Source: JADGHX01 sp035760965
GTDB lineage: Bacteria; Pseudomonadota; Gammaproteobacteria; Steroidobacterales; Steroidobacteraceae
Direction: 5' to 3'
DNA length: 58,586 nucleotides
Assembly (NCBI GenBank): GCA_035760965.1
Contig: DASTRY010000026.1
Span: 1-58,586, forward strand
Positions 17,974 to 25,884 of the stretch are shown here, one piece after another. Within the stretch, counting starts at the first letter, position 1, and each line of letters begins with the position of its first letter. Made by a program: the position numbers and the translations under genes. The notes beneath the pieces were generated by a model that saw only the letters and a list, made by a program, of their open reading frames with translations, was not told where the DNA came from and searched no databases.

Positions 17974-18042
17974 AGCCCGTGACGCCTCTCAGCACATTGC
18001 GTTCGTCCGTGGCGATCGTCCAACTCCCGCAAATGAAACAGT

Positions 18043-18059
18043 TGTCACACCGACTGTAC
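18043..18059. promoter_or_regulatory. Candidate activator half-sites upstream of pqqD
   Basis: TGTCAC (18043-18048) and TGTAC (18055-18059) lie 70-85 bases upstream of the -24 element. The same words occur upstream of the porin and activator promoters. They sit just before and at the end of the activator gene. This is a pattern-based guess. Confidence 0.35.
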
Positions 18060-18067
18060 GTCGCGCG

Positions 18068-20113
18068 TCACGATCCGCTACGTGTCGGGATACCGTGGGT
18101 CTTCATCTTCCGATAGAGCGTGTTGCGGCTCACCCCGAGATGTTCCGCCGCGTGCGTCATATTCCCGCGGCACTTCTCGATGACCCGCAGGAGCGCCGCA
18201 CGCTCCGCCGCCTGCAAGGGATTCGCGCACGTCTCGAGCGGCTCGGACTCGGCAGGCGCCGCGGCTGCGCTCGCTGCCGGTGCGAGCGCGGCGGCACCGA
18301 CGTTCACCGGCTGCGGCTCGCGAATCTCGCGAGGCAGGTCGAGCACTCGCACCACGCCGCCATCGCAGATGGCGAGCGCCGTACGGATGACGTTGCGGAG
18401 CTCGCGGATGTTGCCCGGCCAGGGATACGAGACGAGCCGCTGCAGCGCATCCACTTCGATGGCGGCCGGTCGGCCGTTGTGCGTTTCGGCGGCCAGCGCG
18501 CGATGAATGACGCGTTCGCGATCCGAGCGGTCCGCAAGTCGCGGCAGCTCCAGCGTGATGCCGTTCAGGCGATAGTAGAGGTCCTCGCGGAATTCGCCGC
18601 GCGCGATCATCTCGCGCAGGTTGCGATGCGAGGCGGCAATGACGTGCAGCTCCACCTTGATGGGGACTTCGCTGCCGAGCGGGACGATCTCCTGCTCTTC
18701 GAGCACGCGCAGCAAGCGCGTCTGTAGCGAAAGCGGCATGTCGCCGATCTCGTCGAGGAACAACGTGCCGCCCGAGGACTGCAGGATCTTGCCCTTCATG
18801 CCCTCCTTGCGCGCGCCCGTGAACGCGCCCGGCTTGTAGCCGAACAGCTCACTTTCGATCAGCGTTTCGGGGATCGCGGCGCAGTTCACCGCGACGAACG
18901 GCAGCGCAGCCCGCCGGCTCGCGTGGTGCATGGCGTGCGCAAACGCTTCCTTGCCCGAGCCCGTGGGCCCCTGGATCAGGACTGATACGCCGGAATCGAC
19001 GATGCGGTGCGCGCTGCGTACGTTGCGGAGCATCTGGGGGTCTTCACCCGCCAGGTCCTCGAGCGTCAGCACCGGCGGCGAGGGCTTTGCCGGAAGCTTC
19101 ACGACCTCGGGATTCGAGCGTGTGCTCGACTTCGCGCCGTGACCGATGCTCGTGCTCATGCTCTGGCCGTACTTGGCGCCTGCGTAGAGGTTCGCATAGT
19201 AGCCCTGTCCGCGACGCGGGTCGCGCAGCGGCGAGAGCGAGGCGCTCCGCAGCAGCTCGAGCGAGGCGCCGCGTGCGCCGTCGACGTCGAAGATCTCGCT
19301 GATCGGGCGCCCGACGAGCTCGTAACGATCCTTTGCCTCGAGCAGCTCCGCGGCGGTGTGGTCCGCGCCGATGACCGTACCGTCCTCGGCGAGCGCGAGC
19401 GCGCCGTCGTGGAACAGATTCACGAGGTCCGGGCGGCTATGGAAGCGCAGCACCGCGTTGTGCTCGTGATGCCGCAGGAACAAACACTTCTCGATGATGT
19501 GCGCGGACAGCCGCACGAGCGCCATCGTGTGCATCTGCGTGGCGCGCGTGTCGTGCGAGCCGATGCAGGACGCGTCGAGTACCGCGATGACATCGTCCAC
19601 CGGGCCGCGAATCGGTACGCCGAAGCACGTGAGGCCGATGTGGTGCGTATAGAAGTGATCGTTGCGATGGACGGTGACGGGCTTGCGCTCCGCGATGCAG
19701 GTGCCCATGCCGTTCGTGCCGCGGCTCCGCTCGCTCCAGTCGGCGCCCGGCACGAGGCCGGCGCCGCGGAACATGTCCTTCAAGGTCGGATCGACCTTCT
19801 CGTAGAGGATGATGCCGTCCGCATCGGTGAGCAGCAGCGCATAGCCCGAGCCCGAGATCTGATCGTAGAGCCGATCGACCTCCGCCGCGCCGATCTGCAT
19901 CAGATCGGCGAGCTGCTCGCGGCGGTCTTGCAGCGCGCGGGCCTCGATGATCGTCGGCGCGTCCGGCCGGGCCGGATCGAGTCGGTAGTCGTTCGCGCAG
20001 CGAATCCACGAGCGGGCGATGGTCCGATCAGGCAGTTCCCGCCCGGGCCGCGGAAGACTGTGGACGATGCGCATGACATCGTCGGAATGTCGTGTGCCTA
20101 GTGCATTTGCCAT
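18068..20113 (-). CDS. Sigma-54-dependent activator of the AcoR type
   Basis: The 681-residue protein has an N-terminal GAF-like sensor (residues about 75-210, with SGYALLLTDADGIILYEK and the RGTNGMGTCIAERKPV segment typical of AcoR-like regulators), a PAS-like region (about 225-290), a AAA+ domain (about 350-590) with Walker A GPTGSGKE near 384, the sigma-54 contact loop GAFTGA near 427 and Walker B LFLDEIGD near 453, and a C-terminal Fis-type helix-turn-helix (HAAEHLGVSRNTLYRKM). Relatives respond to acetoin, alcohols or other small molecules. ATG at 20113 follows GAGGGGA. It probably activates the flanking pqqD and porin genes and its own promoter. Confidence 0.93.
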   Translation of the reverse strand: MANALGTRHSDDVMRIVHSLPRPGRELPDRTIARSWIRCANDYRLDPARPDAPTIIEARALQDRREQLADLMQIGAAEVDRLYDQISGSGYALLLTDADGIILYEKVDPTLKDMFRGAGLVPGADWSERSRGTNGMGTCIAERKPVTVHRNDHFYTHHIGLTCFGVPIRGPVDDVIAVLDASCIGSHDTRATQMHTMALVRLSAHIIEKCLFLRHHEHNAVLRFHSRPDLVNLFHDGALALAEDGTVIGADHTAAELLEAKDRYELVGRPISEIFDVDGARGASLELLRSASLSPLRDPRRGQGYYANLYAGAKYGQSMSTSIGHGAKSSTRSNPEVVKLPAKPSPPVLTLEDLAGEDPQMLRNVRSAHRIVDSGVSVLIQGPTGSGKEAFAHAMHHASRRAALPFVAVNCAAIPETLIESELFGYKPGAFTGARKEGMKGKILQSSGGTLFLDEIGDMPLSLQTRLLRVLEEQEIVPLGSEVPIKVELHVIAASHRNLREMIARGEFREDLYYRLNGITLELPRLADRSDRERVIHRALAAETHNGRPAAIEVDALQRLVSYPWPGNIRELRNVIRTALAICDGGVVRVLDLPREIREPQPVNVGAAALAPAASAAAAPAESEPLETCANPLQAAERAALLRVIEKCRGNMTHAAEHLGVSRNTLYRKMKTHGIPTRSGS

Positions 20114-20230
20114 TGGAGTCCCCTCAACGACGTTCCATCGCCGTTATGTGGCTGCCTCAGCCAATGAGCGTTGTTCGACGAAACGCGGTCGCGATGTCGG
20201 ACGCGTGCTGCTCCCAGTGCGCTGTCGGTT

Positions 20231-20246
20231 TGCACCAACCGTGCCA
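20231..20246 (-). promoter_or_regulatory. Sigma-54 promoter of the activator gene
   Basis: The minus strand reads TGGCACGGTTGGTGCA, one mismatch from TGGCACG-N4-TTGCW. It points to the activator ATG at 20113, with an expected leader of about 105 bases. An activator transcribed by its own sigma factor suggests positive autoregulation. Confidence 0.75.
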
Positions 20247-20255
20247 CGCCCCCGC

Positions 20256-20280
20256 GTGACACTGTGACGAGCCGGGTACA
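20256..20280. promoter_or_regulatory. Candidate activator binding site near the activator promoter
   Basis: GTGACA (20256-20261) is followed by TGTGAC-GAGCCG-GGTACA (20263-20280), an imperfect inverted repeat with TGT and ACA ends. It lies just upstream of the -24 element. The half-sites resemble those upstream of the porin and pqqD promoters. Confidence 0.35.
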
Positions 20281-20506
20281 CGAGACCAACCCAACTGACC
20301 GGATCAATGCTTCAAGCCAACGGGCGTCATGTTGAGCGCAGGCGAGGCTCCTGCGCAACTCCTGTTGTGAGTCCAACCCACGAAGACCTCGATGAGCGGG
20401 GCCCGACCCGGGCTACGGCCGCGACTTCAGACCCAAAACCGCGGGCGGCGTAGCCCCGACCGAGGCTGCGGCCGCGCCCCGTGCGCCCGCGCAACGCTCC
20501 ATTCCC

Positions 20507-20546
20507 GTGACAGGTGTACCGAGCGCCGGGCGAGCCGCGTGACACC
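20507..20546. promoter_or_regulatory. Candidate enhancer site upstream of the porin promoter
   Basis: GTGACA (20507-20512), TGTACC (20515-20520) and GTGACA (20539-20544), with GGTGT and ACACC as inverted ends (20513-20517 and 20542-20546). The distance of 60-100 bases to the -24 element is usual for sigma-54 activator sites. Confidence 0.4.
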
Positions 20547-20604
20547 GCATTGCGATATCCGCGCTCGTGCGCGCGCAGACACGCCGCGCGCAGCGTTTTC
20601 GCAC

Positions 20605-20620
20605 TGGCATACGCGTTGCA
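20605..20620 (+). promoter_or_regulatory. Sigma-54 promoter of the porin gene
   Basis: The sequence TGGCATACGCGTTGCA keeps the invariant GG and GC ten bases apart and the full TTGCA box, with two mismatches in the -24 box. Transcription would start near 20632, about 160 bases before the porin ATG. Confidence 0.7.
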
Positions 20621-20791
20621 CTTGGGCTCTCCGCACGTCGACACGCAGCTGTGACGGTGGGCGCAAAACTACCTGAGGCTTCGTTTCACGTTCGCCTAGG
20701 CGTCGCGGGATCTGAATGCGGCGGCTCGTGAAGCGGCGCGGACTCGAGTACGCGCGCCGCCGCCATAACGACCTTGAAGGAAGGCACTCCC

Positions 20792-22045
20792 ATGACTCAA
20801 CAGCCCATATTCAACGGTAAGCGATTGGGTTGGACGGTGGCAGCGACGGCTGCAGTCGTCCTCGCGCCGACGGCGCCACGCGCAGTGGAAATCACCGCCG
20901 GCGATTGGAAGTTCTCGGCCAGCGGGAACGTGAACGCGCACTACATCACCTCGCGATGCGACGACAGCCCGGCCGCCGTCGGCGGCGGACTCGCGTGCAC
21001 GGTGCCGGCCGGCTCGGAACGCACTTCGGCCTCCGTGAGCAACGGCCTCTTGCCCGCGGCGCTGGCGATCACCGCATCGACGACCCAGGGCGGCTACGAC
21101 CTTGCAGCCACGTTCGGCTTCTATCCGGGTATCAGCACGAACGACGGCAGCCCGAACATCCAGCAAGGCGTCAATCCGGCCTTTCAGAACACCGCGCTGG
21201 GCACCACTGCGATCGACATGCGCCAGGTATTCCTGACTTTCGGCAATGACAGGATGGGCACGTTCCTGCTAGGCCGGAACATCGGCCTCTTCGGTCAGGA
21301 CGTGATTCTCGGCGACATGACGCTGCTCGGCGTCGGCACGGTCGGCAGCAACGCGGCCCCCGCGAACACCTCGCTCGGCTCGATCGGTCTCGGATACATC
21401 TACACGGACTGGCTCGCGCAAATCGATTACACGACCCCGAGCTTCAGCGGCGTCAAGATCACGGTCGGCGTGTTCGATCCGCTCGAGCCCACCGGGCTCG
21501 CCGCGCCGGGCGTGGGGCCGACGATCAAGAACTCCCCCGGATTCCACGGCAAGATCGCGTGGACGGTGAATGACAACCTGTACTTCTCGGCAGCCGGCCT
21601 GTCGCAGAAGCAGCGGGGCGCGACGAGCGCCGGGGATTTCGACAGCTGGGCGTTCGATATCGGCGGCAAGTACAAGATCGCCGGGTTCGAAGTGCTGGGC
21701 TGGTACTACAAGGGCTCGGGTGTCGGCACTACGGCCCTCTTCTTCGATGCGAGCGACGGGCTCGGACACGAGCGCGATTCCGACGGCTTCCTCGCGCAAG
21801 TGACCTACACGATCAACAAGACGAAGCTCGGCGTGAACTACGGCGAGAGCAATCTGGACACGGCGAGCGGCGAAGTGAATCCGACGCTCGTCTCGAAGAA
21901 CAGCAAGTACACGTTCGGCGTGTATCACAATCTGACCGAGAACCTGACCTTGCTCGGCGAGTTCACGGATACGAAGTCCGAAGCGCAGAGCGGCGCCGAG
22001 AACAAGTCGAAGAGCTTCAACGTGGGTGCGTTCCTGAAATTCTGA
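20792..22045 (+). CDS. Outer-membrane porin (general diffusion type)
   Basis: ATG at 20792 follows GAAGGAAGG and gives 417 residues with a signal peptide, then a 16- to 18-stranded barrel pattern (WKFSASGNVNAHYI, MGTFLLGRNIGLFGQDVIL, KITVGVFDPLEP, LGVNYGESNLD) ending in the aromatic F of NVGAFLKF. The pattern is that of trimeric Gram-negative porins. It has its own sigma-54 promoter and a strong terminator, so it is a single-gene unit, probably controlled by the neighbouring AcoR-type activator. The solute may be the signal molecule or its precursor; this is inference. Confidence 0.88.
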   Translation: MTQQPIFNGKRLGWTVAATAAVVLAPTAPRAVEITAGDWKFSASGNVNAHYITSRCDDSPAAVGGGLACTVPAGSERTSASVSNGLLPAALAITASTTQGGYDLAATFGFYPGISTNDGSPNIQQGVNPAFQNTALGTTAIDMRQVFLTFGNDRMGTFLLGRNIGLFGQDVILGDMTLLGVGTVGSNAAPANTSLGSIGLGYIYTDWLAQIDYTTPSFSGVKITVGVFDPLEPTGLAAPGVGPTIKNSPGFHGKIAWTVNDNLYFSAAGLSQKQRGATSAGDFDSWAFDIGGKYKIAGFEVLGWYYKGSGVGTTALFFDASDGLGHERDSDGFLAQVTYTINKTKLGVNYGESNLDTASGEVNPTLVSKNSKYTFGVYHNLTENLTLLGEFTDTKSEAQSGAENKSKSFNVGAFLKF

Positions 22046-22086
22046 AGCGGAAGACGAGTAGCGGAATTTCTAGGAGCGACATGGCG

Positions 22087-22129
22087 GTCGCGGCGCGGGC
22101 CTGGCCCGCGCCGCGACTTTCGTTTGTTT
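22087..22129 (+). terminator. Rho-independent terminator of the porin gene
   Basis: A 14-bp perfect stem (22087-22100 with 22104-22117, loop CTG) is followed by TTTCGTTTGTTT. It lies 41 bases after the porin stop and rules out an earlier start for trmB. Confidence 0.9.
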
Positions 22130-22158
22130 GCGCGGGATCGTTTGGCTATCGTCGCGGC

Positions 22159-22845
22159 ATGTCGACCGTCCAACATCCGCGCTCCATCCGTTCCTTCGTC
22201 ACACGCACCGGCCGCATCACCGAGGCGCAGCAACGCGCACTCGCAGACCTGTGGCCGAAGTACGGCGTCGAGTATCGACCGCAGCCGCTCGATCTCGACA
22301 CGCTGTTCGGCCGGCGCGCGCCGCGCGTCGTCGAGATCGGCTTCGGCAACGGCGAGAATCTCGCGGCGCTCGCCGCCGCCCATCCGGAGCGCGATTATCT
22401 CGGCATCGAAGTGCATCGACCCGGCGTCGGCCGTCTGCTGCTCGCGGCGGAAGAGGCGCACCTCGCGAATCTGCGCATCGCATGTCACGATGCGGTCGAA
22501 GTTCTCGAGCGGCAGATTCCGGAGAACGCGCTCGACGAAGTGCTGATCCTCTTTCCCGATCCGTGGCCCAAGAAGCGTCATCACAAACGCCGGCTGATCC
22601 AGCCGCCGTTCGTTGCGCTCCTCGCGAGTCGCATGCGTCCCGGCGGCATCATCCGCCTCGCGACCGACTGGGAACCTTACGCGCAGCAGATGCTGGAGGT
22701 GCTTGGCGCGAATTCGAGTCTCGCGAACCTATCGGCCGATGGCGGCTTCGTCGAGCGGCCGGCAGAACGCGTGCTCACGCGCTTCGAGAAGCGAGGCACG
22801 CGGCTCGGTCACGGCGTATGGGACCTCGCATTTCGATGCACGTGA
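22159..22845 (+). CDS. trmB: tRNA (guanine-N7-)-methyltransferase
   Basis: The 228-residue protein shows the TrmB pattern: SAM-binding motif VVEIGFGNGENLAALAA near residue 58, GIEVHRPGVGRLL near 82, and the catalytic LFPDPWPKKRHHKRRLIQPPF near 133-153. It methylates guanine 46 of tRNA. ATG at 22159 gives the usual length and lies after the porin terminator; upstream in-frame codons belong to the terminator hairpin. It converges on the MarC-like gene, 39 bases apart. Confidence 0.96.
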   Translation: MSTVQHPRSIRSFVTRTGRITEAQQRALADLWPKYGVEYRPQPLDLDTLFGRRAPRVVEIGFGNGENLAALAAAHPERDYLGIEVHRPGVGRLLLAAEEAHLANLRIACHDAVEVLERQIPENALDEVLILFPDPWPKKRHHKRRLIQPPFVALLASRMRPGGIIRLATDWEPYAQQMLEVLGANSSLANLSADGGFVERPAERVLTRFEKRGTRLGHGVWDLAFRCT

Positions 22846-22884
22846 GTCGAGCGCGATCGGACGCGCACCAACACCGAGCACCGG

Positions 22885-23511
22885 CTAGAAGAAGACGCCG
22901 CGTATTCCGTCGATCACGAATTGCACGGCGAGCGCGCCGAGCACGACCCCGAGCAGCCTATTCGCAACATTCGCGCCGGTGACTCCCAACACCCGCATCA
23001 GCGGGGTGGCGAGCCACATCGCCAGCAGCGTCAGTAGCAGCACCACGGCGACGCATGCGAGGAGCCCGAGGAACAGCAGCGGCTGCTGGCTGATCCTCAC
23101 GGGCCCGAACCACAGCAGGATCGTGGCGAGGGCGCCGGGCCCGGCGATGAACGGAAAGGCGAGCGGAAACACGGAGATGTCGGCGCGGCGCACGCTCTCC
23201 GCGCGCTCGCTGCTCGAGGTGCGAGTGCCCGACTCGCGCGCGAACACCATCTCGAGTGCGATGAGGAACAGCAGCAACCCGCCGAAGATCCGGAACGCGT
23301 CGATACTGATACCGGCAAGGCGCAGGAACGCCGCACCGCCCAGCGAGAACAGCAGCAGGATGAGACCGGAAACCAACACGGCCTTGAGCGCCATCTTGTG
23401 TTTGTAGGCGGTGCTCGCTCCATCGGTCAGTCCGTTGAAGAGAGGAATCAGCGATAGCGGCTCGACCACTACGAAGAACACCACGAAAAATTTCAGCAGT
23501 TGATCGAGCAT
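22885..23511 (-). CDS. MarC family (UPF0056) integral membrane protein
   Basis: The 208-residue protein has six membrane segments in the MarC arrangement, with VVEPLSLIPLFNGLTDG near residue 16, FRIFGGLLLFLIALEM near 73, and FPLAFPFIAGPGALATILL near 115. The function of the family is unknown; its old link to antibiotic resistance was not confirmed in E. coli. The gene is transcribed alone and convergent with trmB. Confidence 0.93.
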   Translation of the reverse strand: MLDQLLKFFVVFFVVVEPLSLIPLFNGLTDGASTAYKHKMALKAVLVSGLILLLFSLGGAAFLRLAGISIDAFRIFGGLLLFLIALEMVFARESGTRTSSSERAESVRRADISVFPLAFPFIAGPGALATILLWFGPVRISQQPLLFLGLLACVAVVLLLTLLAMWLATPLMRVLGVTGANVANRLLGVVLGALAVQFVIDGIRGVFF

Positions 23512-23710
23512 GTCGCTCCGCGCCGGCCAATCGAGTTCTTGAAAGCTTCATGCACGAGGCGCAACATCAATCCGCCTTGTGAGCCTCGCGCGCTCTTGAG
23601 CATAACAGTGCGTCGTTGCACCCGCGAAGGCACGCCGCGCGTTCATGACGAGCGCGCGCAATCCAACTTGCCGGGGTGGCCCGGAGTTCATGCAAGGGAG
23701 GTCGACTGGT

Positions 23711-24022
23711 ATGGCGTCTCCGCAACCGAGCATCGGAGATTGGTATCGTCAGAAAGAGGGTGGCGCCCTCTTCGAAGTCGTCGCGTACGACGACGACGAC
23801 GGCACCATCGAGATCCAGTACTTCGACGGCACCGTCGAGGAAATGGATATCGAGGACTGGGAAGCCCAATGGGACGACGGCGCGCTCGAATCCGCCGAAC
23901 CGCCCGAAGATTGGAGCGGCTCGGTCGATGTCGAGTCGGAGGAGGGCCTGCGCTCGGATAGCGGCGACAGCGAGCGCGATCTGCGCGCGAGCGGCCTCGA
24001 AGGTATCGACCTCTTCGATTGA
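23711..24022 (+). CDS. Small acidic conserved protein (DUF6763-like)
   Basis: The 103-residue protein is very acidic. Its N-terminal half (IGDWYRQKEGGALFEVVAYDDDDGTIEIQYFDG, then VEEMDIEDWE) looks like a small beta-barrel, and the C-terminal half is a disordered acidic tail (ESEEGLRSDSGDSERDL). It resembles the proteobacterial DUF6763 family of unknown function. ATG at 23711 follows AGGGAGG; in-frame starts at 23690 and 23645 would add residues without conservation that can be judged here. Confidence 0.75.
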   Translation: MASPQPSIGDWYRQKEGGALFEVVAYDDDDGTIEIQYFDGTVEEMDIEDWEAQWDDGALESAEPPEDWSGSVDVESEEGLRSDSGDSERDLRASGLEGIDLFD

Positions 24023-24032
24023 GCGGCGTGCG

Positions 24033-24440
24033 CTAGTCGCGCTCGGCGAGCGCCTGCACATCCACCTCATCGGCGAGCATCACGAAGCCCGCTTCGATTT
24101 TCGTGGGCACGCGCTCGAGTGAGCGCCCGGCGCACGGCCCGGCCACGCAGAAGCCGGTGCGCTTGTCGAACAGCGCGCCGTGCGAGGAGCAGAGGATCAG
24201 CTCGCCGCGCGGCGTGAGAAACCGATCGGGCCCGAGATTGAGTGGATGTCCCGCATGCGGGCAGCGATTCACGTAGGCGTGCGCCTCGCCGCCGACGCGC
24301 ACCACCAAGCCGCGCAGCGGCCAGTCGCCCTGCCCGATCGTGAAGCCGCGCGCGCCGGGGTCCTCGAGGTCGCTCAAGCGGCAGATCACGCGCTCCACAT
24401 CGAGCGCCGGCACCTCAGCCGGGGGCTGCGCGCCGCTCAT
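24033..24440 (-). CDS. Rieske [2Fe-2S] ferredoxin-like protein
   Basis: The 135-residue soluble protein holds both halves of a Rieske cluster site: CPHAGH near residue 60 and CSSHGALFDKRTGFCVAGPC near 84-103, giving two Cys and two His ligands. There is no signal peptide or membrane anchor, so it is a cytosolic electron carrier or a stand-alone ferredoxin component. It overlaps the end of the AmpG-type permease gene by 26 bases and is the last gene of the xthA-ampG-Rieske run. Its partner is not in the window. Confidence 0.92.
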   Translation of the reverse strand: MSGAQPPAEVPALDVERVICRLSDLEDPGARGFTIGQGDWPLRGLVVRVGGEAHAYVNRCPHAGHPLNLGPDRFLTPRGELILCSSHGALFDKRTGFCVAGPCAGRSLERVPTKIEAGFVMLADEVDVQALAERD

Positions 24441-25884
24441 TGAACGTCCCCCGCCGCACCAGCCACCACAGGATCGCGAGCGCCGGCAAGCTCAACGAGG
24501 CGGTGTAGATGAAGAACAGCGGATAGTCGATCGCCTCGACCACGAAACCCGAGGTCCCCTCGAAAAACAATTTTCCCGGCATCGTGTAGAGCGACGAGAA
24601 GAGCGCGTACTGCGTCGCCGTGTACTTCGGGCTCGTGAGGCTCGACATGAATGCGATCAGCGAGGTGCCGTGGATCGCCTGCGCGAAATTGTCCACCACG
24701 TTGACGGCCCCGAGCCCGAAGAGCGAGGGGGTCGTGGTCGTCGCGAGCAGCGAGAAGCCGAGATTGGAGGTCATGATCATGACGCTGCCGATGATCAGGG
24801 AGCGCACGAGCCCGAGTCGCGCGATGAGCGCGCCTGCCAAGACGACGCCGATGAGCGACGCACCGAGCCCATAGATCTTCACCACTCGAGCAATTTCGGT
24901 GAGCGAATAGCCATGGTCGATGTAGAACGGATTCGCCATCGGCCCCATCGTGTATTCGGTGAGCCGATAGGTGGCCGCAAATCCAAATAGCACGAGACCG
25001 AGCTTCAATCCGTAGCGGCCGAAATAGTCGAGAAAGGGGCACACCACGGCGCCGGTGAACCACGCTCCCGCCGCGCGCATGCGCGGCCCGAGGTGCGAGT
25101 TGCGGTTCAGCCATTCGATGACCCGCGCTTCGCTGTCGAAGTTGGTGCGCTGGAGCGACGCTTGCGGTTCCTTCACGAGCAGCGTGGTGATGATGCCGAC
25201 GCTGACCAGCACCGCCATCGTCCCGTAGCTGATGTGCCAGCCGAACTTCGCCGCGAGCGTGAACGCACCGGCGCTCGCCGTGATGAGCGCGATTCGGTAG
25301 CCGATCTGATACCCCGCAGCCATCGCACCTTGCAGCCCGACCGGCGCGGACTCGACACGCCATGCGTCGAGGGCAATGTCCTGAGTCGCCGCACTGAACG
25401 CGAGCAGCAGCGCCCACACGGCGAGCGAGAGCACACCGGCGGAGGGCGTCGCCCACGACATGTTCACGATGCACGTGGCGATGCCGATCTGCGCCAACAG
25501 CATCCAGCTGCGGCGGCGGCCGAGCCAGCGCGTCAGAAACGGAATCGGCGCGCGATCGACGATGGGAGACCAGACGAACTTGAAGGTGTAGGCGAGACCT
25601 ACCCACGACAGCATGCCGATGGTCGAGCGCTCGATGCCTTCCTGACGCAGCCAGGCGGAGAGCGTTTGAAACACCAGATAGAACGGCAGGCCGGCGGAGA
25701 AGCCGAGGAAGACCATCGACACGACGCGCGGCTGCAGATACACGGCGATGGCCTGCAGCCAGCCGCGCGGCGCGCGCTCGTCGTTCGGTTGGGCGTTCGT
25801 TGGGCCGGCGCTCGTCGGGGTGTCGGCGCCGCTTGCGGTGGGCGGTGCCGTGCTCGTGTTCTCGCTGGGCGTGGTCGCGCTCAA
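24415..25884 (-). CDS. AmpG-type MFS permease (muropeptide transporter-like)
   Basis: TTG at 25884 overlaps the xthA stop as TTGA and gives 489 residues. After a threonine/proline-rich cytosolic N-terminus come at least 12 membrane segments. The segments SMVFLGFSAGLPFYLVFQTLS, GLAYTFKFVWSPIVDR, RRSWMLLAQIG and ATQDIALDAWRVE are the AmpG signature. AmpG carries anhydro-muropeptides from periplasm to cytosol for peptidoglycan recycling and beta-lactamase induction. The frame is open far upstream through xthA, but only as its shadow. No ampC or ampD is nearby. Confidence 0.88.
   Translation of the reverse strand: MSATTPSENTSTAPPTASGADTPTSAGPTNAQPNDERAPRGWLQAIAVYLQPRVVSMVFLGFSAGLPFYLVFQTLSAWLRQEGIERSTIGMLSWVGLAYTFKFVWSPIVDRAPIPFLTRWLGRRRSWMLLAQIGIATCIVNMSWATPSAGVLSLAVWALLLAFSAATQDIALDAWRVESAPVGLQGAMAAGYQIGYRIALITASAGAFTLAAKFGWHISYGTMAVLVSVGIITTLLVKEPQASLQRTNFDSEARVIEWLNRNSHLGPRMRAAGAWFTGAVVCPFLDYFGRYGLKLGLVLFGFAATYRLTEYTMGPMANPFYIDHGYSLTEIARVVKIYGLGASLIGVVLAGALIARLGLVRSLIIGSVMIMTSNLGFSLLATTTTPSLFGLGAVNVVDNFAQAIHGTSLIAFMSSLTSPKYTATQYALFSSLYTMPGKLFFEGTSGFVVEAIDYPLFFIYTASLSLPALAILWWLVRRGTFNERRAAPG

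Larger units (their letters stand above)
20114..20791. other. 678-base divergent control region between activator and porin genes
   Basis: No credible gene is seen here; the open frames are short and arginine-rich. The region holds two divergent sigma-54 promoters, clustered GTGACA/TGTACC half-sites, a 7-bp hairpin GCGCAGG-N7-CCTGCGC (20336-20356), and a GGCTACG/CGTAGCC inverted repeat (20411-20417 and 20449-20455). The unusual length suggests enhancer-type control with DNA looping, perhaps with an integration factor site that could not be identified by eye. Confidence 0.6.

Noticed and set aside
17879..17995. Longer PqqD with 39 extra N-terminal residues
   Set aside because: The extension covers the sigma-54 promoter and is not found in PqqD proteins; the ATG at 17878 has its own ribosome site.
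19007..20101. Open frame of 364 codons on the plus strand over the sigma-54 activator
   Set aside because: Antisense shadow with high arginine and alanine and no domain.
22081..22158. Earlier start for trmB at 22081
   Set aside because: Those codons form the porin terminator hairpin and do not resemble TrmB.
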